Source: a virus
Length of the DNA stretch: 48,805 bases
Virus record (IMG/VR): IMGVR_UViG_3300037245_000450
Span: 1 to 48,805 of that record
Strand: one strand, 5' to 3'
Shown here: in pieces, positions 32,378 through 40,506 of the stretch
How positions within the stretch are numbered: the stretch's first letter is position 1
Layout of the letters: every line of letters begins with the position of its first letter
The notes under the pieces: generated by a model
Told to the model about the DNA's origin: nothing
The model's input: the letters and a program-made list of their open reading frames with translations, nothing else
Database searches by the model: none
Translations under genes and position numbers: made by a program

Positions 32378-32575
32378 CTAGAATCTTACCCCATGCAATC
32401 TCCTCTTCCTGCGCATCTTTTCTCTGATCATGAGGTCCATGCTTTTCCTGGTGATGCTGTCTGCATATCTCCCCAGGAGGGATGCCAGCTGCACCACCCC
32501 CAGGCTCTTGTGCTTGATCAGCAATGCTTCCAGTTCCAGCAGGAACTCATTGGCCTTATCCACTTCATCAGTCAT
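32378..32575 (-). CDS. Hypothetical protein, 65 aa
   Basis: First gene downstream of the iteron region. Start at 32575 with GGAG 6 bp upstream. The product is helical (DKANEFLLELEALLIKHKS) with a strongly basic end (REKMRRKRRLHGVRF), as in small DNA-binding proteins. No family recognised. Its position next to the iterons makes an origin-related role worth testing. Confidence 0.65.
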   Translation of the reverse strand: MTDEVDKANEFLLELEALLIKHKSLGVVQLASLLGRYADSITRKSMDLMIREKMRRKRRLHGVRF

Positions 32576-32594
32576 ACACTTCTCCGTTGTCTTA

Positions 32595-32949
32595 TTAGGC
32601 ACGTTAGGCAGGTTTGCTCAGAAACTCCCATAGGGAGGGAACATAGTGTCTGGAGAGCCTTGGAGGTGTGTTTTCACTATTACACTATCTCTCTATCTCT
32701 TCTAAGTTTCATCAAACCTGCCTAACCTACCTAATGCTATTCTAATTTCCCTTCAGTTTCCAACACCTAGATGCTCTAGGCATGCATTTCACTACCCTGC
32801 CTAATTAGGCAGACCCCCTGCCTAAAATCACCCTCCATCGGCCAATCACTGAAGCCATCAAAAAACACTCACTCACTCACTCTCACACCGATTACAGTAT
32901 TCCTGAGAAATTAGGCAGACCCCCTGCCTAATCTCCTGACCCTGCCTAA
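32595..32949. repeat. Iteron array (TGCCTAA/TTAGGCA): candidate replication origin
   Basis: This is the only stretch over 300 bp without a gene (32576-32967). TTAGGCA occurs at 32595, 32604, 32805, 32911 and TGCCTAA at 32719, 32798, 32819, 32925, 32943 (first bases), with TACCTAA at 32728. Two pairs have 9-bp spacing. CTGCCTAATTAGGCAG (32797-32812) is a perfect 16-bp palindrome. An identical 21-bp unit (TTAGGCAG, 5 bp, CTGCCTAA) occurs at 32805-32825 and 32911-32931. The flanking DNA is AT-rich for this genome. It lies between the PrimPol-helicase gene and the leftward small genes, so it could be an origin or a multi-operator control region. Confidence 0.75.
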
Positions 32950-32967
32950 CAAATAAAACTCCCATTT

Positions 32968-35451
32968 CTACCCCACCAACTCCACTGCTTCCTTGAGCCT
33001 CAGCAGCATCCTCTTGGCCTGCTCTCTTCCACACTTCAAGTAGCGTGGATCAGCACCAGGTCTCAGCCAGATGGTCTCCTGGCCACCCTTATGGGACACA
33101 GCAAACAACCTACCTCTGGAGCCTCCAGCCCACTTCCGAAAGCCTAGCTGCAGCAGCTCCAAAGCCATCCTGGAATTATCATCCTGGCCACCCCCAAAAT
33201 CATCATCATCCTGGCCAGCGATATTCAAAAGGGTGGACAGTGGGAACAGGGGAAATTGGTTGAGCAGACTCTCTGGATCATTGGTGGCATCACGCAACTG
33301 AAGGAACCAGTGGGCATGAGAGTCTTCCTCCATCAGGGTCTTCAGTGCATTGTCCCCAGTGAGGAGGGGGTTGAGTCGCCAGTCAGTGAGGTCCCGTTGC
33401 ATGAGTGCCCACCTGATGGGGTGGATGCTCTCCAAGACCCAATCCTTGAAACTGACATACCACCCAAACCCTTTGTGGCCCCTGGCTCGCTCACCAGGTG
33501 CAGCACAGAAGATGGGGACAAAGCGACGGTTGGAGATGTCACCTGCAATGCAGTCAGGTTTGTTGGCACAGGCAATGAAGTTGGCGAACATCTCAATGGA
33601 GAACTGACCCCCATACTTCACATTGAGGAAAATCTCTGGGTCAGTGCATGCCGTTTTCAGCAGGTTCAGTGCCCCAGCTGCTGTGCCCTTATCCAGCTCA
33701 AACTCAGGGAAGCACAGCACCTGGCCCTCACCCAACCACCCTGTGTGATCCAGTGACAGGTTCTTGGCTTGCAGGCTGGTGTAGTTGCGAGGGCCAATGA
33801 CCTGCTTGACCACATCGTCCACCCACACATTCTTCCCACAGCCTGGTGCACCAAAGAGGATGGGCATGTGCAGCCACCTCTCTGTTGGCTCTTGCAAGCA
33901 CAGGGCAAGCATGTCCAGGAGGAGCTTGGCTGCATCATCATCCCCAGTGAGGAACTTGATGTAGTCATACAACCTCGTGACATCACCATGGGCCTCCTTC
34001 ACCAAGGGTGGGTCAAACTGATTGACACACATGGCACCCTTGCTCTCAAAGAGAAGCTCTGCCCCAGGCTTGAACCCAAAGCGGTCTGCCTTGGCGATGG
34101 CATCACAGGCCACTGCAGCTCTGACACTGAAACGCACTGGCTCACCATCCAGGCCAAAGAAGTCCAGTGAGCCCCAGGCTGTCTCGAATGACTGCACACT
34201 GCTGGCACTCTTGATGGAGGAGAGGAACACCTTGCCCTTGTCCTCTGCCACGTAGATGACTCCCAGGTTGTCCATCACTGGCTTCCAGGCTGCCTTCTGT
34301 TGGCCCATGAGTGAGATGTCCCCACCCTCAATCCTCATGCCTGTCTTGGCCACCTCCACCTCATGCTTGGCAGCCAACTTCACTCTGCGCTCAATGGACC
34401 TCACACCCCTACCCTTCACCTCGGAGTCAGAGACCATCTCACATAACTGTGTCACTTCATTCTTGTCCAGCATCCTGAACTTGGAGCCCCTGGCCACCAT
34501 CATCACGAAGGCCTCAAGCCCTGGCTCACTGGTCAGGTTGAATCCACCCTCCCTCACCAGTCTCACAATCTCTGGGTAAGGCAGGCAGCCTGACTTGGCT
34601 TCGTGCTGGGTGAAGGCTTTGGCAACTGTCTCCTCCACCTCCTTTGCACTCATGGGGTCGTCTGCCTTGGAGTTGCGCAGCATGCACATCTTGATGGCAC
34701 CAGGGAGGTCATGCTTGTTGACCAGGCTGCAGGCCATCCTGAAGATGTCACTGTTTCTGCTGCCTGCCTCCAAAGGGGTGGAGATGTCTAAGGCTTCCTG
34801 GGTGCCTGCTGTAGCCCTTCTTGTGGGTTGCTCCATACCAGGAGGGGCAAGGGTGCCCTCGCGCAGCTGGTAGATCCACTCGGGTGCCTCTGCCATGGGC
34901 TGGGTGGGTTTGCCACCCTTCCAGCGATAGGTCTTGCCTGATTCATGGTTGGAGGGGGGTAGGACCACATAGCCTCCCCCTGTTCGGATGTCCAAGCCCT
35001 GTCTCTTCCCCAGGCCAGAGCAGTTCTGGATGGGCCTGGGTGCCCTCAGGAAGAGATGCCTGCCTCCCCCACCTGTCAGCCCCTCCAGAGTGTCTGGGAC
35101 CTCGTAGCCAAGCAGGTCCAGCTCCTCAAGATACTCTGTGCCCCCATGCCTGGGGTCCACATCCAAGACCAGGATGTTGGGAGGGAGAGCCACACCGATG
35201 TTGGCTGTGGGCCACTTGCCCCACCAGGTGTCAATCTGGTCAATGTCCTTGGTGGCAGCATTGTGACCTTGGCCAACCCTGGGGTGCTTCCCAGGTGAGC
35301 TGCAGTCAGCCTCCCTACAGCTGCAGGGCAGGTCACTGTATTCCTTGCCTACAGCCTCATAGATGGGGAAGACGCGCCAGCCATTCCTGGCATATAGCTT
35401 GGCAGCTCTGTGGGCTTTACTCTCAGCAGCTGCTCTTGTATGGTTCTTCAT
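32968..35451 (-). CDS. Bifunctional primase-polymerase / SF3 helicase
   Basis: An 827-aa protein with an N-terminal PrimPol domain: CSCREADCSSPGKHPRVG (about 43-60), WPTANIGVA, the catalytic VLDVDPRHGG (D97, D99), GGGGRHLF (H132) and LDIRTGGGYVVLPPS. A linker and helical region follow. The C-terminal SF3/D5-type helicase has Walker A GAPGCGKN (K540) and VLCFPEFE as likely Walker B, then FIACANKPDCIAGDISNRRFVPI. It should prime and unwind DNA at the origin. It ends 19 bp from the iteron array. With the family A polymerase it makes up the replisome core. Confidence 0.92.
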   Translation of the reverse strand: MKNHTRAAAESKAHRAAKLYARNGWRVFPIYEAVGKEYSDLPCSCREADCSSPGKHPRVGQGHNAATKDIDQIDTWWGKWPTANIGVALPPNILVLDVDPRHGGTEYLEELDLLGYEVPDTLEGLTGGGGRHLFLRAPRPIQNCSGLGKRQGLDIRTGGGYVVLPPSNHESGKTYRWKGGKPTQPMAEAPEWIYQLREGTLAPPGMEQPTRRATAGTQEALDISTPLEAGSRNSDIFRMACSLVNKHDLPGAIKMCMLRNSKADDPMSAKEVEETVAKAFTQHEAKSGCLPYPEIVRLVREGGFNLTSEPGLEAFVMMVARGSKFRMLDKNEVTQLCEMVSDSEVKGRGVRSIERRVKLAAKHEVEVAKTGMRIEGGDISLMGQQKAAWKPVMDNLGVIYVAEDKGKVFLSSIKSASSVQSFETAWGSLDFFGLDGEPVRFSVRAAVACDAIAKADRFGFKPGAELLFESKGAMCVNQFDPPLVKEAHGDVTRLYDYIKFLTGDDDAAKLLLDMLALCLQEPTERWLHMPILFGAPGCGKNVWVDDVVKQVIGPRNYTSLQAKNLSLDHTGWLGEGQVLCFPEFELDKGTAAGALNLLKTACTDPEIFLNVKYGGQFSIEMFANFIACANKPDCIAGDISNRRFVPIFCAAPGERARGHKGFGWYVSFKDWVLESIHPIRWALMQRDLTDWRLNPLLTGDNALKTLMEEDSHAHWFLQLRDATNDPESLLNQFPLFPLSTLLNIAGQDDDDFGGGQDDNSRMALELLQLGFRKWAGGSRGRLFAVSHKGGQETIWLRPGADPRYLKCGREQAKRMLLRLKEAVELVG

Positions 35452-35507
35452 GTCGGGTGATCCCTCACTTGATGCGCGGTGGTTCTAGGATTTGTCTCCT
35501 TCGGACC

Positions 35508-35550
35508 AGAGCCCCCAGTGGCCACAAGCTGCTGGGGGCTCTCTTTTTCC
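35508..35550 (+). terminator. Strong rho-independent hairpin in the PrimPol leader
   Basis: AGAGCCCCCAG (35508-35518) and CTGGGGGCTCT (35532-35542) form an 11-bp stem, followed on the plus strand by CTTTTT. No plus-strand gene ends nearby. On the minus strand the same hairpin precedes a lone AAGGAGAC ribosome-binding-like site that has no start codon after it. It may stop antisense transcripts or be the relic of a lost gene. Confidence 0.6.
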
Positions 35551-35597
35551 TGGGGCCTCCTACCCTATCCCCTTCCCTGGCTTCTCGCTAGCTGGGG

Positions 35598-36287
35598 TCA
35601 TGGCCAGTCATCTCTCATCACAGCACCAATGCCATCCAGGATGCCTTCAGGGTCTGGGCGAAGGTATTGGAGGGGGATGTGCAGGGGGTGTATATCGTCA
35701 TCCTCTGGTGCTTGGTCCTGGTGAGCCGCTTCTCTGTCTTGGTCCTCTGGTGTGCCTAGGCTCTCACTGAACACCACCTCTGTCTCACCATTGCCCTCAT
35801 GGATGACAACCTCACCCATCATCAAGCTTTCATCATCATATGGCTTACTTACTGGCACAGGCTTACAGACAACACCACCCATTTTCACTACCACATCTCC
35901 CACAAGCACAGCCTTTGTGCATTTGCAATCCAGCTCATGTTGGTGTTTAGGATCAAATGGGAGGGCAATGAAGGTGGCATCACTCACAGTGCAGTTACGG
36001 GTGCGCTCATCCATGATACCCCCTTCCTCAGCCCTAGTGTCTCTCACCTGTGTCACCATGTCAGCCAGTTCCTTCTCAACATTCTCCATGCTCATCCCCA
36101 GGATGCGTCCAAGGACTTTGCAGGCTGAGGAGTCCTTGGCCAGCCTGATGTGCCTGTGGCCTCTTGTTGGTATGCTGTTGCCTGCTGCCTTTTGCTTGGC
36201 CACCCACTCCTCAATGTCCACTGAGTCTCTGGCCCAGTAGTGGAGCTTTGCCATGTAGAGCTTGTCAACGCTCAGCTCATCCCACAT
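35598..36287 (-). CDS. Hypothetical protein, 229 aa
   Basis: Unrecognised. ATG at 36287 lies in a TGATG overlap. The N-terminal part (MWDELSVDKLYMAKLHYWARDSVDIEEW, in two helices) continues with THGHRHIRLA-like GHRHIRLAKDSSACKVLGRILGMSMENVEKELADM, which may be a small DNA-binding or zinc-influenced domain. The C-terminal third is very acidic (EDQDREAAHQDQAPEDDDIHPL). Confidence 0.68.
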   Translation of the reverse strand: MWDELSVDKLYMAKLHYWARDSVDIEEWVAKQKAAGNSIPTRGHRHIRLAKDSSACKVLGRILGMSMENVEKELADMVTQVRDTRAEEGGIMDERTRNCTVSDATFIALPFDPKHQHELDCKCTKAVLVGDVVVKMGGVVCKPVPVSKPYDDESLMMGEVVIHEGNGETEVVFSESLGTPEDQDREAAHQDQAPEDDDIHPLHIPLQYLRPDPEGILDGIGAVMRDDWP

Positions 36288-36517
36288 CACTGCACCCCCT
36301 TATAAAGCCAAACCCACTCATAAAATCTGTTCGAGTTTTGTGGGCAGCTGTGGAGATCAATCCTCCTCCAAACCCACTCAAGCCAGCACACAGTCTCATG
36401 GTCAGCAGACAGCCTAACTGGGTGCCATGCAAACCAACCATGCCATGCTGTGGGCTCAACACGGCTGTCCTTTTTTCCTGCTGCCTTTCTGGCTGAGGTT
36501 CTTTGCCGCCACTTCAT
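36287..36517 (-). CDS. Hypothetical Trp-rich basic protein, 76 aa
   Basis: Unrecognised. Coupled at both ends by TGATG overlaps, which supports it as a gene. The start is basic (MKWRQRTSARKAAGKKDSR), the rest rich in Trp (WHGWFAWHP ... VCWLEWVWRRIDL). Seven or more tryptophans in 76 aa is unusual. Confidence 0.65.
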   Translation of the reverse strand: MKWRQRTSARKAAGKKDSRVEPTAWHGWFAWHPVRLSADHETVCWLEWVWRRIDLHSCPQNSNRFYEWVWLYKGVQ

Positions 36518-36870
36518 CACTCCACCTCCTTGGGGCAGACCCAGGCTGAATCAGTCCAGCTTGTGCAGTGATGGTCACCTCCCCCTTCATAGTGGCCACT
36601 TATGCAGACAGCTGAGATGAACTCACATCCCTTCAGCCCATACACTTCATGCTGTGATGCACTCAGCCGGTTTTGTAACTCCTGGGCCTCCCCTTTCCAG
36701 TTAAGGTAGTAACTTTTGAACTCCACCAGGTCAGCTTCCAGCCTGGTCACCTCTGCCTGGGTGGCCTTCAGCTTCTGGTGTCGGGCCACATCAATGATGG
36801 AACCTAGTGCCACACCTACACACAGGACCACAACACCAACCACCATCACCTCAGATTTTGTCCACTTCAT
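36517..36870 (-). CDS. Membrane-anchored coiled-coil protein, 117 aa
   Basis: N-terminal transmembrane helix (VMVVGVVVLCVGVALGSII, about 8-26), then a coiled coil (QKLKATQAEVTRLEADLVEFKSYYLNW, split by heptads), then a Cys/His-containing tail (CEFISAVCISGHYEGGGDHHC). Topology resembles an i-spanin but the gene lies in the early cluster, far from the lysis genes. Coupled by TGATG. Confidence 0.68.
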   Translation of the reverse strand: MKWTKSEVMVVGVVVLCVGVALGSIIDVARHQKLKATQAEVTRLEADLVEFKSYYLNWKGEAQELQNRLSASQHEVYGLKGCEFISAVCISGHYEGGGDHHCTSWTDSAWVCPKEVE

Positions 36871-37106
36871 CAGTTGACCCCTCCTGGTGTGGCTTTCATC
36901 ACTCTGTCTGGGTCAGTGAGGAAGGAACAGAAGCGCAGCACCTTGCTCATGTGCTGCACTGCCATGGCTGAGCCCTCATCAAGAGCATCTGCCATGTCAT
37001 CCAGGGCAGAGGCAATGGTGAACTCATCACCCTTTGCAAAGCCCATCAGAATGTTCATCACTTCCATGTGTTCCTGGTCTGCTTCAGTTGGCTTTGTCTT
37101 GGCCAT
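36870..37106 (-). CDS. Tandem paralogue A, 78 aa
   Basis: Helical protein related to the next gene upstream: EVMNILMGFAKG..FTIASALDDMADALDEGSAMAVQ and VLRFCSFLTDPDRV align with the neighbour at most positions. TGATG overlaps on both sides. Function unknown. Confidence 0.72.
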   Translation of the reverse strand: MAKTKPTEADQEHMEVMNILMGFAKGDEFTIASALDDMADALDEGSAMAVQHMSKVLRFCSFLTDPDRVMKATPGGVN

Positions 37107-37330
37107 CAGTTCACCTCCCCACCATTCTCTACCTGCTTGGGCTGGGTTAAGTAGGCACAGAAGCGCACTACCGTAGCCAAGTTTTTTACTGCATGGGGTG
37201 CTCCCTCATCAGCTGCTTCAGCTATGTTGGCTAGTGCTGAGGAGATGGATGGATTTTTTCTATCTATGTAACTATCCAGGATTTCCATGGCCTCCCTGCA
37301 CAGCCCGTCATCCAAGTTTATTTCTCTCAT
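37106..37330 (-). CDS. Tandem paralogue B, 74 aa
   Basis: EAMEILDSYIDR..PSISSALANIAEAADEGAPHAVK and VVRFCAYLTQPKQV match paralogue A without gaps, so the pair arose by tandem duplication. ATG at 37330, GTG at 37333 also possible. Function unknown. Confidence 0.72.
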   Translation of the reverse strand: MREINLDDGLCREAMEILDSYIDRKNPSISSALANIAEAADEGAPHAVKNLATVVRFCAYLTQPKQVENGGEVN

Positions 37331-37342
37331 CACTTGTCTCCT

Positions 37343-37630
37343 TCATGTCCTCTCAACGATTGCACTGAGAATTGTTTTGATGTCTTCAATGCATGACCTG
37401 TCTTCACTCAGGGTGCCAATGGCTTTCACCAGCACTGCCTTCTCCACTGCCCTCTGGGCAAAGACTAAGCCCACCCCATGCTTCACCCTGTAGTCCATCA
37501 CCTCTTGGTTGATGTTGGTGAGCATCTCTTCCACAGGTGTCTCCACATCAGATTTCTGGCACCTGCTGCACATGCCATTCTCCTGCTCTGTCATGGCACT
37601 ACATTTCCAACACTCAACAGCATCAAACAT
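37343..37630 (-). CDS. Zinc-ribbon plus helical domain, 95 aa
   Basis: Start ATG 37630 in a TGATG overlap. An N-terminal zinc ribbon (ECWKCSAMTEQENGMCSRC) is followed by a helical domain (EVMDYRVKHGVGLVFAQRAVEKAVLVKAIG in two helices). Unknown function. Confidence 0.7.
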   Translation of the reverse strand: MFDAVECWKCSAMTEQENGMCSRCQKSDVETPVEEMLTNINQEVMDYRVKHGVGLVFAQRAVEKAVLVKAIGTLSEDRSCIEDIKTILSAIVERT

Positions 37631-37873
37631 CACTCACCTCTCTGTGTGTTCAGCAGCTTCTCAAACTCATCAGCCAGCTCACTGTGCTCCTTCCTCAGCA
37701 GGCACAGGATGATGTGGTGGGCCTCTTGCAGCCTGGAAGTCCTCCACACTCTGCAGCTCCTCCATAGCTGCCACCCTTTGACAGCCATGGCACTTCTCCA
37801 TGCCAGGCTGCCCCACAAACCAGAGTGAGCACCTGGAGCACTGCAAGCCTTCAGGCAGTCCTATCTGGCTCAT
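37630..37873 (-). CDS. Zinc-ribbon/coiled-coil gene, apparently split by a frameshift
   Basis: The frame starting at 37873 (ATGA overlap with the gene upstream) encodes a zinc ribbon (CSRCSLWFVGQPGMEKCHGC) and runs to a stop at 37679. The +1-shifted frame carries a good coiled-coil (HHIILCLLRKEHSELADEF) and ends at 37630 exactly in the TGATG overlap with the next gene. Together they look like one protein of about 80 aa with a shift around 37725-37750. It is either a sequencing or natural frameshift, a programmed +1 shift, or two overlapping genes. Confidence 0.55.
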
Positions 37874-38388
37874 CTGGTGAGCCCAGAGATGGTGTCATAG
37901 AAGTCACAGAACTTGAGCCACCCAAAGCCCTTGTCATCGGCCAACACTGCAGAGGCCTCATCATGTGCCATGATCTTGTCCAACCACACCCTGACCTCAT
38001 CAGCACTCACCTGGTGGGGATGTCTTATGCTCAGACTCTTCTTGAGCTTCCAGGTGCGCTCAGTCTTGGACACCTCCCCAACCTTCCACACTCTCTCAGT
38101 GGCCACTTCCACCACACCAGCCTCAGCCAGTTGGTCAATGGATTGAGACAGCAGCTCCCCTGCCATTTTGGATACTGTGTCCCAGGGTGGGAGGCTCACT
38201 TCAATGTTCACTGGGTTTGTCTTGCCAGCCTGCAGGTGGGCAAGCCACTTGCTTGCCACATCCACAGGGTCATCAGTGCTGGTGAGGGCATCATAAATCT
38301 CACCCATGATGCTGTCCAAGTGGTCTCTGGGGCTGTTCCCTGGCAGCATGCTCTCAGTCATTCCTGGAGGTAGGTTGTCACCACACAT
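37870..38388 (-). CDS. Hypothetical protein, 172 aa
   Basis: Unrecognised, mixed helical protein with a charged middle (VEVATERVWKVGEVSKTERTWKLKKS in two parts) and C-terminal GFGWLKFCDFYDTISGLTR. ATG 38388 in a TGATG overlap. No signal or membrane segment. Confidence 0.7.
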   Translation of the reverse strand: MCGDNLPPGMTESMLPGNSPRDHLDSIMGEIYDALTSTDDPVDVASKWLAHLQAGKTNPVNIEVSLPPWDTVSKMAGELLSQSIDQLAEAGVVEVATERVWKVGEVSKTERTWKLKKSLSIRHPHQVSADEVRVWLDKIMAHDEASAVLADDKGFGWLKFCDFYDTISGLTR

Positions 38389-38864
38389 CACTCACCTCCC
38401 CCAACAGTCACTGTGCCACCACCTGGCATGGTGATGATAACCCTGGGCTGCTCAGGTGATGTGACAGGGCTGCTGTTGAAATGTAGGACAACAGCCAAAG
38501 GGTCAGAGCACACCACAGTGTCAGTGATGCAGGTCTCCAGGGTGGCAGGCACCTCTGTTCCATCAGGCTGCTGAAGTACATGCACAGGGGCATAGGTGTT
38601 GGGGGTCACTGAGGCACTCACATAGATGTCTTCAGCCCCCTCCACCTGGATGACAGTGAAGATGTCCAGCTTGGGGTCTGAGCTGGTGGCACACAGGTGG
38701 GCAACTCCATCCCACACATCCACTGTGTCTCCCTCAGACCAGGTGGCACCCTCAACAGCACACCCAATGTTGACTGCCTGGGCATTGAGGGCAAGCCCCA
38801 GGACAAGGCACATGCTGGCCAGGGCTGGCATCATCACAACAAACATAGATTTCTTGAAGTTCAT
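38388..38864 (-). CDS. Exported protein of the early cluster, 158 aa
   Basis: Start at 38864 after AAGGAGACC. A clear signal peptide (MNFKKSMFVVMMPALASMC then LVLGLALNAQA) precedes a mature part with four or more cysteines and beta-type sequence (DTVDVWDGVAHLCATSS ... VSASVTPNTYAPVHVL). The only exported protein outside the 24-27 kb cluster. Function unknown; superinfection exclusion is one possibility for an early exported phage protein. Confidence 0.72.
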   Translation of the reverse strand: MNFKKSMFVVMMPALASMCLVLGLALNAQAVNIGCAVEGATWSEGDTVDVWDGVAHLCATSSDPKLDIFTVIQVEGAEDIYVSASVTPNTYAPVHVLQQPDGTEVPATLETCITDTVVCSDPLAVVLHFNSSPVTSPEQPRVIITMPGGGTVTVGGGE

Positions 38865-38920
38865 GTTGGTCTCCTTCTCAATCACTCATTCACCTGGGGC
38901 TCACAGTGACCCCCAGGACT

Positions 38921-39133
38921 TCACCACACCTCACCCTTCTCTTTGCCCCATGGGTCCCTCCACCCTGAGGCAATCTTGATGTTGTACCACCAGGTGCCTT
39001 TGAAAAAGATGCACCTGCCTGCTCTGTTCAGTGAGTACCTGCTGTGCTTCTCAGCTCCCTTCTTGAGGCAGCCCCCAACAGCATCAAAGTCAGTGCCACT
39101 CTTGCTGTGCTTGCATTCCAAACACCTGGGCAT
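38921..39133 (-). CDS. Cys-rich (zinc-binding) protein, 70 aa
   Basis: ATG at 39133 in a TGATG overlap. CLECKHSK (CxxC), GGCLKKG and RAGRCIFFKGTWW give a four-Cys set that could bind zinc. The layout resembles small phage Cys4 proteins. Function unknown. Confidence 0.7.
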   Translation of the reverse strand: MPRCLECKHSKSGTDFDAVGGCLKKGAEKHSRYSLNRAGRCIFFKGTWWYNIKIASGWRDPWGKEKGEVW

Positions 39134-39762
39134 CACCAGCCCCTCCCTGACTTATCTTGTGCATAGTTATGTATGATTCTGTTGGCAGCCTCTGAGCCTT
39201 CAGGCTCACTCTCATCCCCCCTGAGGTAGGCTTCATATTTGCCAGGGTCCACACCTTCTGGGCATGAGGCACTGACAGCCTTCTCAGCTCTGTATGCATC
39301 ACCTCTGTCAGCCTCTTCTATCATGGCCTTCACCACCAGTGGGTCATCACAATAGAAATCTGTTTCACCCAGCTGCCTAGCTTTGAAGGAGTTGACACAC
39401 TCACCTCTGTCCTCCCTGTTGCAAGAGGGACAGGGGTGGATGACTATGCCTCCCAGGTGGTTCAGCTCAGGGGCTGGCCACACCTGGTCAAACTCCTCTC
39501 TGTAACTCTCTTTGCCCAGGCGTTTGGGGTAGGACACCAACAGCCAGTTGCAGGCCTTCCTGTACCTGGCCAGGCTCATGTGGTTCCACCAATGCTTCTG
39601 CCTACACTTCACCTTGATGAGGTCATCCACTGAGTCCTTCAGTGTGGGTGCTGGGTCGGGCTCAACCCAGCTGCAGGGCTCACAGGTCAATACCTTGGTG
39701 AGCACCCACAGTGCAGCCACTATGCCAACCACTGCTATTGCATCCTGCCACCATGGCTCCAT
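39133..39762 (-). CDS. Membrane-anchored Cys-rich protein, 209 aa
   Basis: Start at 39762 in a TGATG overlap; an upstream extension would run into the previous gene. N-terminal transmembrane helix (DAIAVVGIVAALWVLTKVL, about 7-25), then CEPC, a basic helical part, IHPCPSCNREDRGEC with several Cys, and an acidic C-terminus. Unrecognised. Confidence 0.68.
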   Translation of the reverse strand: MEPWWQDAIAVVGIVAALWVLTKVLTCEPCSWVEPDPAPTLKDSVDDLIKVKCRQKHWWNHMSLARYRKACNWLLVSYPKRLGKESYREEFDQVWPAPELNHLGGIVIHPCPSCNREDRGECVNSFKARQLGETDFYCDDPLVVKAMIEEADRGDAYRAEKAVSASCPEGVDPGKYEAYLRGDESEPEGSEAANRIIHNYAQDKSGRGW

Positions 39763-39956
39763 CACTTCCTCCCTCCTCTCTTGGTTGGGCATGCAGGGCA
39801 GAGGTCCACCCACTGGCCCAGCCTCACACCCTTCACCCATCCCTGGTCATACAGGTGGGCCTTCAATGTGGTCAGCCTGTTAGGTCCACCAGGTGTGGGC
39901 ATCTCCTTGCCACAGTCATCACACTTGGCTATGTGCAGGGTCTTGTTGATGGTCAT
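39762..39956 (-). CDS. Zinc-finger protein, 64 aa
   Basis: Start at 39956 overlapping the previous stop (ATGA). CDDCGKEM and LCPACPTK give a CxxC...CxxC zinc ribbon with a basic middle (NRLTTLKAHLYDQGW). Likely nucleic-acid binding; function unknown. Confidence 0.72.
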   Translation of the reverse strand: MTINKTLHIAKCDDCGKEMPTPGGPNRLTTLKAHLYDQGWVKGVRLGQWVDLCPACPTKRGGRK

Positions 39957-40267
39957 GCTGCGTGGTTCCGGCGGCGACTTAGCTGCACTGCCTTGCGGGC
40001 TGCCTTGCGCACTGCTCTGCGCTTTGCACCAGCTCGGATGGTGAGACTGGGCAACCTGGAGCTGCGCTCCACACAGATGTGTCGGGTAATACGCCACCCC
40101 TTCTTGGCATCTCTGATGTCCCTGAGGCCTCTGGGCATCAGTGCAGGGATGATGGGGTTGGGCCTGGCACCTGCATAGCCATCAGCCTGCAGGGGGTGAC
40201 CCTTGGCCGCCTTCTTGGATCGTCCCAGGCTGGCCATCTTCTTGAAAGCGTCTTTGATACGTCCCAT
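39953..40267 (-). CDS. Highly basic protein, 104 aa
   Basis: Arg/Lys-rich at both ends (IKDAFKKMASLGRSKKAAKG ... AGAKRRAVRKAARKAVQLSRRRN), predicted DNA or RNA binding. CpG is locally frequent in the part coding for the basic C-terminus, where CGN arginine codons appear, unlike the genome average. Confidence 0.68.
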   Translation of the reverse strand: MGRIKDAFKKMASLGRSKKAAKGHPLQADGYAGARPNPIIPALMPRGLRDIRDAKKGWRITRHICVERSSRLPSLTIRAGAKRRAVRKAARKAVQLSRRRNHAA

Positions 40268-40506
40268 CAGTTTGTCTCCCTCTTCTTCTGTTGTTTGGCA
40301 AGCCAGAGGTCCTCTGCCTTGTCAGTGATTTTGGTTGCTGTCTCTGTCTGTCCCTTGCCCAGGATGATCCCATAGGCAATGGCTCTCTGTCTGTGCTGTG
40401 TGGTCTTCCTGCCCTCCCTCACTCCAGGGTCATGGTTGTTGAGGCTCTCTGCCACTCTGACCATGGCCTGCTCATATAACTCCAGCACCTCCTTCTCACT
40501 CTTCAC
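40267..40506 (-). CDS. Hypothetical protein, 79 aa
   Basis: GTG start overlapping the preceding stop (GTGA). Helical, charged (EVLELYEQAMVRVAESLNN ... LWLAKQQKKRETN). Not recognised. Confidence 0.65.
   Translation of the reverse strand: MKSEKEVLELYEQAMVRVAESLNNHDPGVREGRKTTQHRQRAIAYGIILGKGQTETATKITDKAEDLWLAKQQKKRETN

Noticed and set aside
32869-32886. CTCA/ACTC tetranucleotide run as an intended element
   Set aside because: Only about four units; simple-sequence slippage explains it, though it lies within the origin candidate.
32595-32949. Iteron region as a CRISPR array
   Set aside because: The repeated units are 7 bp (or 21 bp twice), in both orientations and irregularly spaced; no cas genes.
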